DNA of 64,000 bases, from contig VWZW01004130.1 of NCBI GenBank assembly GCA_013397115.1, positions 314,215 to 378,214 of the forward strand, in the 5' to 3' direction. Shown piece by piece: positions 1 through 12,955 of this stretch. The translations under genes and the position numbers were made by a program. The DNA comes from Edolisoma coerulescens. Its lineage: Eukaryota; Chordata; Aves; Passeriformes; Campephagidae. Position 1 is the stretch's first letter. Each line of letters starts with the position of its first letter. The notes under the pieces were generated by a model. That model was not told the origin of the DNA. It made no database searches and saw nothing but the letters and a program-made list of their open reading frames with translations.

Positions 1-935
1 GTTTTTCCACTATACAAAGTCTAATGTATAGGAAAATACCATCTACTATTTGTAAAGAAGCCAAATGTATGATCTGTTTAACAGGCAACCAAATATGTCT
101 TCAACTGCTGAAGGGAGGAGTGGGGTGGGGGGAAAATCAGCTTAATGCAATTTCAGTAGAAACACAATAGTTTGGGGGTTTTTCGGGGATTTTTTTATTA
201 GTAACCACAAAAGCCAAAATTATTCAAATGACACAAATTCAGTGATGATCTGAAAAGTAATGCGATAATGTACTAAATTATTTTTCCTTTTGTTCTGTCA
301 TATTTTTAATCCCTTTCTTATTTTGATGTGGTATAGGAAAATAAGGATTCTAAGGCTTTTTTCCTGTCTTATTTATAATCTTCTTTGAAAATTTAATATT
401 GCTGATTTTAGCTATATAGTATTTAAATGTAGGCTAGTAGTCTGGTTAGTAGCCATTGCTCTGCAGAAGCAATGAAGAAATCCCAGACTGTGGAAATTTT
501 TCTTCTTCATAAAGGGAAATACGATATAAATTTATAGGCAGAAATAAATCCCCAGCTTGTTCTTTTGCAGGCTGTCAGACACGGTGTTTTTGAAGGCTAA
601 GCCGGCAGGTAGCAGGACAGGTACCGTCGGGCTTTCTGCAGGCATTCCTTTCTTCCACATGCTCCTCTGAGGTGGTTCCCTATGTTCAGCAGAGTTTCAG
701 GGAGAAAGGATTATTCTGTAAATGATGTATGTTTCTCTTCTCTAGCTAGTTCCTCCCCATTTCTTTTTCTTTTCAAAGAGTAGAATACATAGCAATTATT
801 TCTTCACTCGTAACTTGTTTCTCTGAGGCCAGCCACAAAGCCGTAAAGCTCAGAGTGACCTAAGAAACTTCAGGTGATATAAAAAGAATTTACTTGTTTA
901 GAAGAATCCAGACATAAAAATAAAACTGCGGCTAC
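1..935. other. single-copy A+T-rich DNA, no gene seen
   Basis: No coding frame of note and no recognisable repeat on either strand. A G-rich patch near 113-132 has only three good G-runs. The block ends at the left target-site copy (931-935) of the adjacent LTR. Confidence 0.6.
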
Positions 936-976
936 TGTTGGAGTCTCTCCTCTCCAATACAACCCACTTAGTCAGA

Positions 977-1002
977 AAGAGAGAGAGAGAGAGAGAGAGA
1001 GA
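977..1002. repeat. (GA)n microsatellite inside the LTR
   Basis: About 13 uninterrupted GA units lie in the 5' part of the LTR, followed by an impure purine-rich stretch. Likely length-polymorphic. Confidence 0.9.
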
Positions 1003-1382
1003 TGAGTGAAAGAAAAAGAAAAAATTACAGAAAAGAAAGGGACTGACAGGAAAAAGGAACCTTGACGGTCTTCATGTCCTAACTTAAAAATGCGTCCAGT
1101 GGATACTGCTCTTGTGGACGCTGAAAGCCTGGTTGCAGAGATTTTCCAGCTTTCTGCTGGTGTCTGTGTGAAAGCCTTTTTTTTCACATGGATACTGGCT
1201 GAAAACAATCAGAAGTTTCTGTAAACTAATCCCTTTATCTTGCAGATGCAAGAGTGTTGTGCAGTATTGTTGTGATACTGACCAGAGAAATATTTTGAAA
1301 TGGGTGTTGCAGGATTTAACCAATCACTCTGGGAGGTGGATGGTCAAGGACCAATGGCCTTGTGCCATTCAAGCAAACTAAG

Positions 1383-1390
1383 ATATATAA
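1383..1390 (+). promoter_or_regulatory. TATA-like box of the LTR promoter
   Basis: ATATATAA lies 32 bp downstream of a CCAAT box and 16 bp upstream of an AATAAA, the compact order expected of a retroviral U3/R boundary. Its activity is not known. Confidence 0.5.
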
Positions 1391-1405
1391 ACAAGTCTTT
1401 AAATT

Positions 1406-1411
1406 AATAAA
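1406..1411 (+). terminator. LTR polyadenylation signal AATAAA
   Basis: Canonical hexamer in the R region of the solo LTR, about 60 bp before the LTR end. Confidence 0.55.
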
Positions 1412-1469
1412 TAATTCGTTTTCTTCCTAGATCGGTCTCATGTCGTTTCTCGCCGTCCCCGGTACAACA

Positions 1470-4400
1470 GCAACACTGCTCTGAAATTTAAATAAAGTCT
1501 TTACTTAAAAGGTTCCATATTCTCCTCCCCCAAACTCTTCCTTCACTTAAGGATCCTTTATCTTAGAATTTTCTCTAATATCTAGTACAAATTTTCCTCA
1601 CTGCAGTTTTAACTTTTTATTTCCTGCTCTATTCCCAGTGGACATGAACACAAGTTGGTTTGCCTCTGCAGATCCAAGAAGTATATGCAACATGATTTTG
1701 TATTTTCTCTCATTCTTCTTTTTGCTACACTAAGCCAAACTCCATTTCTCACATTTTCTTAAAGGTCCCATTTCTAGACTTCCAGTTATTCATGAGACTC
1801 TCCTGGATAATATGCCAAAACTGGCCCATGACTTTCCTGACTGTGCAGACCCACATTGCAGCAGTTCTGAATGTTATGGAAGGACTGCTTTAGTGTTTCA
1901 TCCAATTTACACCTTCATTGGAATTAATATCAGTAGCTTCGCTAGAAATTTGGGATCATGGGCTGAGATTCATCTGACCAAATGCAGATAGTTAAATCTG
2001 ATATTGTCTCCCTAGCTCATTTGGGTAAGGGAAACAGGCAGTTTTGAAGCAGGACTTCAGTCATCAAGATGAGATGTCTGCATTTGTTTGAGAATTAAAA
2101 TGAAATCAGAAAAAGGAAACCGGAAAGAGACCTAAAAGTGCCTACTATTTATATTTAACTGTATGGGGACTCTGGAGGTAAGCAACTCAGAGTGCAGTTG
2201 CCTCTAAGTCAGTAATAGGGACCTACAGAAACACATGTTCAGAAGAAACAGCTTAGGGCAGAATTTTGCTGATTTCCCATGCACACTTACAGAGAAATAG
2301 GTGACTGTATCTTCAGGAATTTCATATTTTCCTTGAAAAAGATGGCTAACCTTCAGAAGCTGTACAATATTCTCTAGGACATAGGATGTTACAGTAGGAT
2401 CGAACATTTATTTAGGCTGTTAAAGCCAAAGGGGGAGCTAGAGGACAGAACTAGGTGAAGAAGCTAAGGCTTTTCATGAATTAATTTTTCCTATAGCTCT
2501 GTAGTTTGGTACATATATGTCCCATTCAATATGTGATGCCTGATTAATCTGTAATATGAATGCAGTATTTTCTACTGCTGCAAATTCTTTTAATATCTGA
2601 AAATGTATTTCTAGTACACCTAATTCTCCCACTGGGAGCACTGGCAAAATTCCCAGTGACTTGAATAAGAAACAATAAAATGCAGAATAAGGGAACAGGG
2701 TTTAAATCAAGAGTATAAAACAATTAGGTATTTTCATGTTTGGCCTTTGAACTTCTAAATATAATTAATGCCTATTGTTCTGTTTCCAAACGCACCAGTC
2801 CTGTCAACCTTGCTGACTCTCTCAGCCGTGTTAATGCCAGCACTAAGGGCTATTTTCTTCGGTTCTGGGGTTTCAGCCAAACACATTCATGTGCCCTTCC
2901 CATGGGTCCCTCTCTTCCCTTAGCATCCAATGTTCTTAGACTCCTTTTCCTAATCAAATCTTTTAACAGCTGATAAGAGGGCAGAACATATGCAAATTAT
3001 CTTAGTGAAGTGGATACTAAATAACTGAATCAGCAACATAACTTCCAACTACTGCACTAATTAATCTCTTATTTGTGGCTCATTGTCTACTGTACATTTT
3101 TGGAGTGCTGACAGATATAGCTGGCATCCAGCAGTAAATAATGTTTCAATGGTCTCTTACAGGCCAGGAAGCAATTTAAAACTGTGAATTACTCAAAATA
3201 AGATAGGGTAGTGTATAAACACAGACAGACCAAATTATTTTATCCCACCTTAATTACTTACCTTTACTTTTTTATTTGTCTAGTTCTGTATTAGGGAATT
3301 GAATGCATAGAATATTGTGCTCATTTGTCATATACTTAAACACAACCTAAATTGTTGGACCTTGCTGAACAATATCTATTAAACAGAAATGTTTTTCAGA
3401 AGTATCCTCATTACTCAGCAGTCAATGCCATTCACTACCTTAGGCCAAATTGGTTCCCTGGGATGATGCACAATTAATTAGATTCCCAGCGTATCTGATT
3501 AAATAAAGTGTAGAAAGCCACCTGTGAAACACTGTAGAAAACATTGCTCACTGAACTTTCAACCACCTACAGTTTTAAAGAGAGATTTCCTCCTCACTCC
3601 TTGGTAATTGCTCCAAGTGGGGCAATTGAACCCTCTGAGGATGTGTGCATTAGAAATATAGCAGACTAGATTAGGCAGATCTTTCCTGACCAAAATGCCA
3701 TGGATGATACTCTACTCAAGGGTCTTGAAAATTATTTGCAGGAGGTCCTAAATCAGAAAATAGAGTCATAGTTGAAATATCCTCCCTAGTTCTTCTTACT
3801 GTTCCTGGGTATGGAACAATCCATGCCAGACATTCATAACTAAGTTTTAAGAGAAATCAATCTCTTATTTGAACATATGCATTATCAGACTGAATTCTGT
3901 CTGAATAACCATTACATCTCAATTACGTATATGCATATATATATAACAATTCCATCTCAGTTACTATCCCTTGCACCTGTGGGATAATTGTAAAGGTATG
4001 AGGGACAGATGCAAACCTGGTAAGGACCTTCTTGATTAAAATAAATACACTTAGTGTTAAATAAAAGCCTTTGTAGCATATATACTGGTGAACTCAAAGA
4101 GATGCTGGCCAAAACCTCCATATAATTCACTAAGGAAAAAGTCTCCAGCGCTACAAGTCTCTATTCCGTCTCTGGTTCAGGGTGGTTAGCCTCTTCTGTT
4201 AGTTCTTCAAATCAATATTATTTATTTTACTATTTTTTTTAAATATATGAAGACAAACTAGCTAAAGTTGGAGCTGTCATTCCTATCGTGTATGAACGTC
4301 TTCTTTTTGGGACATTAGCATGTGCATACTCAAAATCTTTTAATGTTCAATCTGTTATGCACTCACAGTTGAACTGCTCACAACTACCTTCAACAGTCTA

Positions 4401-6316
4401 AAAAACACACCATGCAATATTATTGGTATGCCCTCCTTTAACAAATTATGGCAGGAAAAAAACCTCACTTTTAAAAAAGGGCCCAAAGTAAACATGCAAG
4501 ACAGATTTATTGAATCTCCCTGAGGAATGTTCATGGCTCTCTACTGACTACAGAAAACGCTAAGATAGGTGGTTTGTGCCAGAATTAAACTGATATAGTT
4601 TGAGCAGGTTAACAAGAATAACACCCACAGAGATGTAAACAACTCTCTCAAAGCAGGAAAATGACATGGTTCCTAATTTTTACCACTTGGCAATTGTGAT
4701 GACAGAGTTGAAAGCTGGGTGGGTAAGGTCAAAATTCTGAAACAGGATGAAAGAACTATTCTTATGAAAAACATTGCACAGAAAACTGCTGTTTTACAAT
4801 AGTAACCACTGTTGTTTAATAATAATGTAAACTTTCATGAAAAAAAGTAATAAAAACAATTGAGTATGTGATAAAGGTTGATTAGCTAACTTAAGAGCAT
4901 TTTTCCTTTCAAAACACAAAGACTAGTCATGGCCCAAAGAGAGCAGCCCTCATAAACTGGGTAATTGTATATTCTGCTGTCCTTCAAATGAAAATTTTCC
5001 AAAGCATGCATATCACTGTTGTTCCGTTTCTTTTACAAACCTTTTGTCTTTTTGTGATTCACCTGTTCACTGGTTATGATTTGTTCCAAATGATATGTTT
5101 ATTACAAATTTTATTTTATCAAATGATTCTTGATTCATATGATTTACAGAAAAAAATAAAAAGGCTTGCTTTCAAAATTGAAAGTATTCAGATAAAAACA
5201 AATCGACCATTTTATTCTCTTGTCTACAATAAAAAAAACCTTTTCAAAAAATAATTACTAAATGTCACCACATCTCAGCTTACTATGAAAGCTATCAATA
5301 TCTTATTGAGTGCCCAAATCAAACGAATTTGCTATATTAAGCATTGGATCCAAACCCCTAGGCAATTTATCAAGAAGTTTGTTTGCCTTAGGGGGAGTTT
5401 GTCTGATATGAAAACTGGGCAAGCAGGAAGTGTTTGCCAACAGAAAAGAAGCGTTGAATCTCTGTTCAAAGAGACTGGCCTAAGACTGTATCTCCTTCCA
5501 ATAAAAACTCCACAAGTACAGAAAAACTGTATCTCCTTCCAAGAAAAACAGTTTATACCCCATACCTTGTTTATGCCTAAAAGAACATGGACCGTAATTC
5601 CTCTTGCTATCTGTGAATTCTGTAGAGAATTAAGCTTTCAAACGGCTAAGACTTTCCAAAATTACTAAAGCATACATTTATTCCTAATACAGGCCAGCAT
5701 GAAAACTTGTAAGGAGCTCACTCAAGACCCAAGTAACTAATTTTGTATAGGGTAGAGCTTTCATGACCTCTCATGATGTTCATTTGTCCACAGGGAAAGC
5801 TACTTTCCTAAAAGAAACACCAAAATGCAAAGACAAGGGTTGGGCCAATGCTTATAAACAAGGTAGAAGAAAGAAAAAGGTCTGTAAGAGAGGTAATGTG
5901 TTTCTTTTAACCTGCAGAGTATAGAAATGTCAGTTTATGGAAAGTTTGTCAGTGTTCATACAAACCCCATGAAGGCTGATAAAGCTATTAAAGATTTATC
6001 CGTCTGAATTATAAGAAGGTAGATATACTCATTGTCCACAAACAAAGAGCTGACACAGCTGGTTATTTTTTTTCTTCTACTCTGCAGAATCAGGTATTGT
6101 CAACTTTCTTGTCTAGGCAGAGGAAAGTAAACCTGACAGCGACTGACATGATGAGAAACTTAGAAGTCTAGATGAGGTGGCGTAAAACCACTGCCTTTCT
6201 TTTTTTCTCACAAAAAAATACACTTCCTTGTATTTCTACTTTTTTTCCTTTTTGACCATTAATTTTCACATTTCCTGAGTACTATTTCCTTCTTCCACAA
6301 AGCAAAGTATCTTTTG
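1470..6316. other. single-copy A+T-rich DNA, no gene seen
   Basis: No family-level similarity recognised. A short AT-alternating stretch lies at 3928-3945. Near 5485-5541 a 16-base string (ACTGTATCTCCTTCCA) occurs twice, 41 bases apart; this sits in an open frame at 5285-5668 that shows no domain and is probably chance. Confidence 0.55.
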
Positions 6317-6974
6317 AAGAATGGGAGAATAGTCTCTCTAAAGGGGAAACCAAACAAACAAGACTCCTTCAAAATGGCGCACTAACATGATGTAAAAAAA
6401 AGCACTCTCAGGCTAGACTTTCACTCTCTGTAAGAGTCTACAGCCTTGAGGATGAGGGAAAGAGCTCTCCTCTAGATAAGCGGTGCTTTCAAGACAGCCT
6501 TGTCTCTCTCTCTGCTGTTGAGCAGGAGGACAAAGCACAGTTTTAGTAAGGCTAACAAAGCAGGAATTTTTGCTGCTGCTGAGGTCAAAATTCACACATT
6601 AATGCAGTCTGGATGGATTTTCAATTGAACAATGCTGAGATGAACCTGTCACCCAGGAAATGTGAGCAGATGGAGGAAGCAAATGCAAGACAGGAAATGT
6701 TATTAGTATGGTACTATGTTGGCCTCAGTGGCATCATTTCTGTTCCTCCATGAGGCACACAAGATGAGTTTGAAGAGGAAAAATGCATTGATAGCATTTG
6801 ATTCATTCTCTTTCTACTGTTTGGCAAGTAGTCATGCTGTGCACTGCCACCTACTCTGCTGACCTTGAAGGTCAATCATTCTATATTTTGAGCAAGTGCT
6901 TGCTCATTCTAAACAATGAAATCCCCAGTGTATTACAATGTAATGAAATTATTCAAAGCCTCTCAAGGTTTTCC
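6317..6974 (+). repeat. direct duplication, copy A
   Basis: This 658-bp segment recurs in the same orientation at 12267-12955. From 6633 to 6776 the copies are identical (144 bp). The rest of the right half differs at roughly ten positions, including small indels. The left half (6317-6632) matches only at about 80-85% by eye and lacks about 50 bp present in copy B. Flanks do not match outside these limits. No terminal inverted repeats, target duplication or retroviral signals were found, so the segment is called a duplication or unclassified repeat, not a known transposon. Confidence 0.85.
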
Positions 6975-9900
6975 TGTGCACCACTTTTATATTTTTCAAC
7001 TTTTCTTTATTCCCTCATACCTGTTATGCCTTTTAGTTTCTACCTTCCTTCTTCTCTCACTTAAAGGAAGCCAACAATTATGATCCCTCTCCCAAGGTGT
7101 TCATAATCTGTGAGCTCCTTCTGCTTTCATTACGCAGATGTTCATGCAGTAGGCAGAAATGAAGAGAGACTCAAGTGAAAAAATGGGCTCTGGGCTGCCT
7201 ATGCCTTTTAAAGCAGTTGGAAATACATTTCTATTAGACATGTGGAGTCTTCAGACAGAGCTCTGAGCTGTGCTGCCCCATGATTACAATGAATGCTGTC
7301 GAGCAAATCTGTGATTTTGCAGATATCTTGACCATTCACTTAAAGAGCAACATCATTAAATCTTGCCTTTCTGTTCATAACTTTCTTTCTAACATATTCT
7401 TTCTTCAGTGTCCCCTATCAAAACATTAAATTTGTAAATCTGGTCATGGTAAAAGTGGGGTTGTATTTTGTGATGCATAGTCTCTGTTCCCCTTAAAATA
7501 TTCAGAATCCTACAGTAGGCAATAAGATCAATGGCTTCAGGAGAACTCCTATTTTCTTGGAAGATTATTCTTATGTTTCATGAAATCAAGGTGTCACTCA
7601 GATCAGATATCAAAAAAAATTTTGTTCTGGGATTTCTAAATATAGAAGTGCATTTCAAAAACACTCAGCTTGTTTTAAACCTGCTCATTAAACTCTCCAT
7701 ATTTTTCCCAGGAACTTCTGGAAATTAACTCAGAGGGGTTTTGGATTAATGACAGGTGGTGCATTCCCTTGTATTGTGGGCATAGAAGATGAGGATCAGC
7801 ACCTGTTTTTTTGACATTTCTGGCCAGGCATCAAGGCAGATATTCAGTGTTCCTTGGTGCTGGATGCTCATGCCCATCTGCGAGGATGGCGTTGTTCCCA
7901 TCTGTGAGTTCAGAGTGCCTTTGTCTACAATCAGCGATTGGTTTAATTGAGCAGCCGATATTGGAATGAAAATGCTGTTACTTCCCCACCACCCTCTCGT
8001 GTGCCAGAATGAAGCTGTGGTGACACCTTCCTCATCCCTGCTGTCACATATATTTACGTAAGCCTGAACAGCAGAATGGAAGGAATCAGTCACTATTCAC
8101 AATGACTGCTAGCTGCCAAAAAGACATATTTGTACTGCAGCCAAAGGTGGGGAATTTCAGTCTGAAAGTGTACATAAAAAAGGGCTTTCTAAAAGCTCCC
8201 TGTGTGCAGATCCAGAAGAGACATGGGAGCCAGGAAGCTCACTAAACCACTGAGGAGCCTTTCTGACAGTGCTTAGGAGTAACACCTACAAACAGCTAAA
8301 TTAGAAGTAGATGCTCTTGATCAACTGGCAGCAATGTAAGGGATCCTTTTTATTCAGCAAGGTATAACACTGTTGCCTAAAGACCATGATGTTCAGTTAA
8401 ACACAAGGTGTAACAAGCTATGTCACATTAGGAGAGAGAGTGAGGGAGGGCACTGGCGACTGGACTTTTAAAGGCATTAAATGATATTAAAGTCAGAGCT
8501 GAACTGACCAAGGCTCCAGTCCACTGTACTTCCCCTGCTGTCTAGAATTTGGCTTGCAGTTTGCAACATCTGGGTATCCTGAGTATATTTCAACATCAAC
8601 AGTGAAATGCAAAACCACAAATACCTTCTCCAAAGTACACTCCTTATCTCTGGCCCAAAGCAAGGTACTGTCACGGAAAAAGAGTGGTTTTCAGGCATTT
8701 GCTTTTATGTTCTCTCCCACTGTGAGCTCCACCATTCAGAAATGTGAACTAGAGATCCTTGTTTTCCAGGTCCTTGGCTTGAGACATGCTTAAGTTTACA
8801 GACACATTTTTAAAAGGCTTTCTTTCCCTAAAGCGCTTTTAGTGACACAGAGCTTTCAACTGCAAAAAATGAGATGTCTTGCATGAAAACAGCCTACCTG
8901 TTTAATTTCAGTGCCTTCCTGCAAAGCAGTAGATATATATCTGTCTTGCTTTCATTTATTCTCCTTTTCATTTTATAGAGGTCTCATTTAGTCTAACTAC
9001 ACTTTTTATTTGCTGATAAGGTCATTCCATAAATTATTGTACTGAAGTAGGTCTTTTAACTATTTGCTCCTTCAGAAAATGCAGTCTTTCAAAATTTCTT
9101 ATTTCCATTACTGTGAATACTCTTTTTTTTGTGTTTCTCATGTTGTCAGATTTAATTTAAATATTATTCATGCTGTGCTCTGATTTCAATGTATTATTTA
9201 AATATGCTGACTTACATATTTTCTGATTAATTTTGGGGGAAAAAGGTTATTACCATTAACTGTGATTCTTGAATAATAGCACTGTTGCATATTCATGATT
9301 GTAGTGCATGCCAGTTCTGTGCAGTATTGTAGAGCTTTTTTAGGGAAACAGGTCCCATACAAATCACATAAGTGCTTCTCCCAAATGTGAATGCTAGCTG
9401 CTGACACTATCAAAAATAATTAAATTCCCAGATACTGGTAGTATCTTTGTTAAATCCTTGAGCACTAAAGAAAATTTCTGTGGATGCCTCTGAAGTGGGG
9501 GAAAAGGACCAGGAAAAGACAGAAAGCAGCTGGCACAAGGAACTCCAAGGACATGTCTACCCTGAGAAAAGAGAGCGTATTAACAACTAGTTTGCATCTA
9601 TGCTGCTTTGGGGGAACTGTCTCCACCACAGATTTGTCTTGGAAAAATGTATTAAGGTCCCAAACGAAGACAGAGAGCAAGCTAAAAATTAACTGGTGTG
9701 TCCTTGGGATAGACACACTGTCCCCAAGTCAGTGAGACTTCAGGGAAGATCTAAGGCTCGGCATTTACGAAGTGTAACTAGCTGTATGAGCCAGAGTAGT
9801 GGTACCAAGGTGTTTATGACTCTTTACGCCTTCCCTGAATTAATGACATTTCTCCTTCCCCTGTATTACAGGGACAGGTAGCTACCAGTGACACCTGAAC

Positions 9901-12266
9901 TGGAGTCCTCCTGCAAATTTTCACTTTGATATAGTCATGGTTTTATTTTTTTATGCTTCATTTTTAGTAACTATTTTGTTAGTTTATCACCCGATGGTGA
10001 TTACTGCTAAAACAATAATTGGCAGGACCCATTTGAAGCTTCAAAGGGCAAAGGGAAGGGTAATGCAAAGAACTGCTTTAGGCCCAAAGCCCCGACACTC
10101 TTAACAGGCAGGAGATGTCTTCAAAGCCAGTGCTGAGGATAAAAGGATTTATTTATTGCATTACAGCATCTATTCTAAATAACCTTTATTTTCACCTCGG
10201 GGAGCGAATTATTTAAATACCATGTTAAGGACCCTAATCATGTTTACCTTCCCTTTTAAGATACTATATTTTATCTTAATAATTTTTCTCATATAATAAC
10301 CAAAGATGCATTTCTTAGAGGTTCCCTCTTCATGGGAAGTCTCAGCTTATGGTTAATTCTTTGGCATTTAAGCTTGAGAAGAAAACCAGTTTTGCTAAGG
10401 TGATTGCTAGATGGATGCGTGTTGCAGATGTTCCTTTCCTGTTACTTGTAGTCTGATGATGATCAGGAAGATTGAAATTCTTTTTATGGCAATAGTAAGA
10501 AGGGAAAGGGAATTCACCAGTCAGTGGGGAAATATGGAGTCTTTCAGGTAACTGGATCAGATCCAGGCCAGAATGGTTTTGAATTCAGATCATGATTATC
10601 CAGTGGACTCTGGCTCTTGGGTGAGAAAAGTGTTTGCTTCAGAGTCAACTTCAAGTGCTCACGAAGGAAGTCAAACTGCAGATTTAGAGGGTGAATTACT
10701 TTCCTATGCCCAGGAGTGGGCAGTAGAGCATCAGTTTGACAAAGCAGTTCAACTACTTAATTTAGAGCAGAATTAGTATAATTGATTTCAAGACATTTAA
10801 TGGGGCAACTCGTTTAAAGCTAAGCATATCCTCAAGGATATTTTAGCTTTGCAGCTGTAGCCATATTACTGTTAAGGCACTTCAGTGAGGCAGTAGAGGA
10901 AATTAGTGTGCTTTTCCCAGTTTATAAACAGAGGACTTAACTTTTCGGTTCTGCCAGAGCACCATGTTTTGCAAGCATTAAGCTAACAACATAAATGCTA
11001 AAAGTAAAGGAATAGTATTGTATAGAAAACAACTGTCTAATGCCAAACAATCTCTCCCCATATTCTGTGAACCTAAATTATAACTGATGTATCCTGGCAC
11101 TGCAGAAACCAGATACAAGAAAGCTCTGTAGCATAAAATTGCTTTAAACATCTGTCAAAAGCAAACTGAGTTGATTACATTCTGTTTTGATTTGCTATAA
11201 ACACAGAGGTTAGTTTTTGAAAAGCAATCTTAGAGTTTAATCACATTTCTTTGACAGTGTGAGACAAAGCTCCTTGATAATATAATATAGGAATTAAGTG
11301 GCTTTGAAAGAATTGAGAGGCCTTGAATGAATGGGGGCAGACAAAAAATCTGTGTTGGTGTGAACAGTGGTCTGAATCAAAACAAAGGTAAGAGAAGAAG
11401 CAGGTTATAGAACCCAAATCAAATAGTCAACCTTCATGGAATGATTGCCAGAAGCAGACCTCGAGGGACTTTTTAAAGGAGGAAAGTCTCAGTATTTCTC
11501 TCAGGGAAAGGTAAGGACAGAGAGGAAAGAACAGAAGAGTGACAGAGCAAAGCTCTCCTCAACTCTAGAGTCACATTTCATCTGCTAGGCTGCAAATGAA
11601 CCAAAGGAGTAATAAAAGGTCACAGAGACAGTGTGGTAGCTCTAGTTCTCTGGAAGCTTCTCTACAGTGGGGAAAATGTCTCAAATCCAATTTCAATAAA
11701 ACAATATATATGAGAAACAATGACAGAAATGTTTTAGGATATGCTTTTTTCTAAAGCAGGTGGGATTATGTCTAAATAAACAGTAATCCAGTGATCGAAG
11801 GATACAATTGTCATGTGAAAGACTGTCAAATTCTTGCCTGTTCTTCTGCAAGTTACGTGAGGGCCCAAGTTACAAAGTCCCATCTCTCATTTAGTGGTTT
11901 TACATTTTGTTTAAACATGTAAATATACGACCAATGTATATATATATTTGTTTAAACATTGTAAATATACCAATGTAAATATACATTGGTGAATGAGATC
12001 TTGATTCAGTAGTCTCCATGGGCTTATTGGAAAACAAGTTGTCCCATGTCCTTGTCTGATTACCTAATTATGTCTGTGTGTTGGATTCTCCATTTTTTTT
12101 TCTCCTTTGATAAATATTTCTCAGACTCAGGGAAAATTGTCTTGTCAAAACCCATGAGAAAAAGGTTAGGGTAGAACATGAACTTCAGTAAATACCACTT
12201 CTAAGCATCTTGGTTTAAATGTAAAATGGAAAATCTTTAAAACGTTGATGTCATGCATTTTTTTTT
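6975..12266. other. single-copy DNA between duplicate copies; no gene seen
   Basis: No gene recognised. Two stretches have the look of conserved non-coding sequence, with many homeodomain-like TAATT cores in non-repetitive DNA: about 7880-8090 and about 9150-9410. Conservation cannot be tested here. No primer-binding site, polypurine tract or retroviral reading frame is visible, so this is not the interior of a provirus bounded by the flanking duplicates. Confidence 0.5.
11903..11989. repeat. A+T-rich short tandem repeat with a perfect palindrome
   Basis: The motif TTTGTTTAAACAT-GTAAATATAC-CCAATGTA occurs at 11903-11938 and again from 11945, followed by a partial third unit. The partial unit forms a perfect inverted repeat at 11970-11989: CCAATGTA, loop AATA, TACATTGG. 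Confidence 0.75.
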
Positions 12267-12955
12267 AAGAATGGGAGACTAGTCTCTCTCTAAAAGGGAA
12301 GCCAATGAAGCATGAATGCTAACATGACATCAAAAAAGCATGCTCAGACTATGTGAGGATTTACAGCTTTGAGGACAAGAGAAAGAGCTCTCCTCTAGGT
12401 AAGATGTGCTTTTAACACAGCCTCCTCTCTCTGCTGTTGAGCAAAAAGGACAAAGCACACTTCATGTAAGGCTAACAAAGCAGGAATTTTTGCTGCAACT
12501 AAAGTAAACATTCACACATGAAAATCATTACAAAGCACTCAGACTTTCTGTGTACTGTTGAAAATGGAACTTGTAAGAGGTCTGCACTCTGAATGGATCT
12601 TCAACTAAACCTTGCTGAGATGAACCTGTCACCCAGGAAATGTGAGCAGATGGAGGAAGCAAATGCAAGACAGGAAATGTTATTAGTATGGTACTATGTT
12701 GGCCTCAGTGGCATCATTTCTGTTCCTCCATGAGGCACACAAGATGAGTTTGAAGATGAAAAATGTATTGATACCATTTGATTCATTCTCTTTTTATTTG
12801 GCAAGCAGTCATGCGGTGCACTGCCACCTACTCTGCTGACCTTGAAGGTCAATCATTCTATATTTTGAGCAAGTGCTTGCTCATCTCATTCTAAACAATG
12901 AAATCCCCAGTGTATTACAATGTAATGAAATTATTCAAAGCCTCTCAAGGTTTCC
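12267..12955 (+). repeat. direct duplication, copy B
   Basis: Second copy of the 6317-6974 segment, 5.95 kb downstream. Bases 12613-12756 are identical to 6633-6776. It carries about 50 bp (around 12520-12590) missing from copy A, and a 4-bp CTCA duplication near 12884. The right limit is at 12955, where the sequences part after CTCTCAAGGTTT. Confidence 0.85.

Larger units (their letters stand above)
936..1469 (+). mobile_element. solo LTR of an endogenous retrovirus
   Basis: The 534-bp segment starts TGTTGG and ends ACAACA, giving the TG...CA ends and short inverted repeat of an LTR. It is flanked by GCTAC (931-935) and GCAAC (1470-1474), a 5-bp target duplication with one mismatch. Promoter-type signals are in the correct order on the plus strand: CCAAT (1351-1355), a TATA-like box (1383-1390) and AATAAA (1406-1411), followed by a CpG-bearing U5-like end. 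No gag, pol or env sequence and no second LTR adjoin it, so it is a solo LTR left by LTR-LTR recombination. The exact family was not recognised. The mismatch in the target copies suggests it is not very recent. Confidence 0.8.

Noticed and set aside
113..132. Possible G-quadruplex
   Set aside because: Only three runs of three or more G; the fourth run is too short.
5285..5668. 127-codon plus-strand frame with an internal repeated motif
   Set aside because: The repeat is a nucleotide-level local duplication; no domain seen.
9739..9839. Inverted 10-mers TTCAGGGAAG and CTTCCCTGAA, 81 bp apart, as ends of a small DNA transposon
   Set aside because: The 10-mer is nearly self-complementary, no target duplication flanks it and no transposase or family similarity is visible.
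6317..12955. The duplicate copies as the two LTRs of a 6.6-kb provirus
   Set aside because: The ends lack TG...CA agreement and outer target duplication, no primer-binding site or polypurine tract adjoins them, the interior has no retroviral frame, and LTRs of one provirus should not differ so unevenly.
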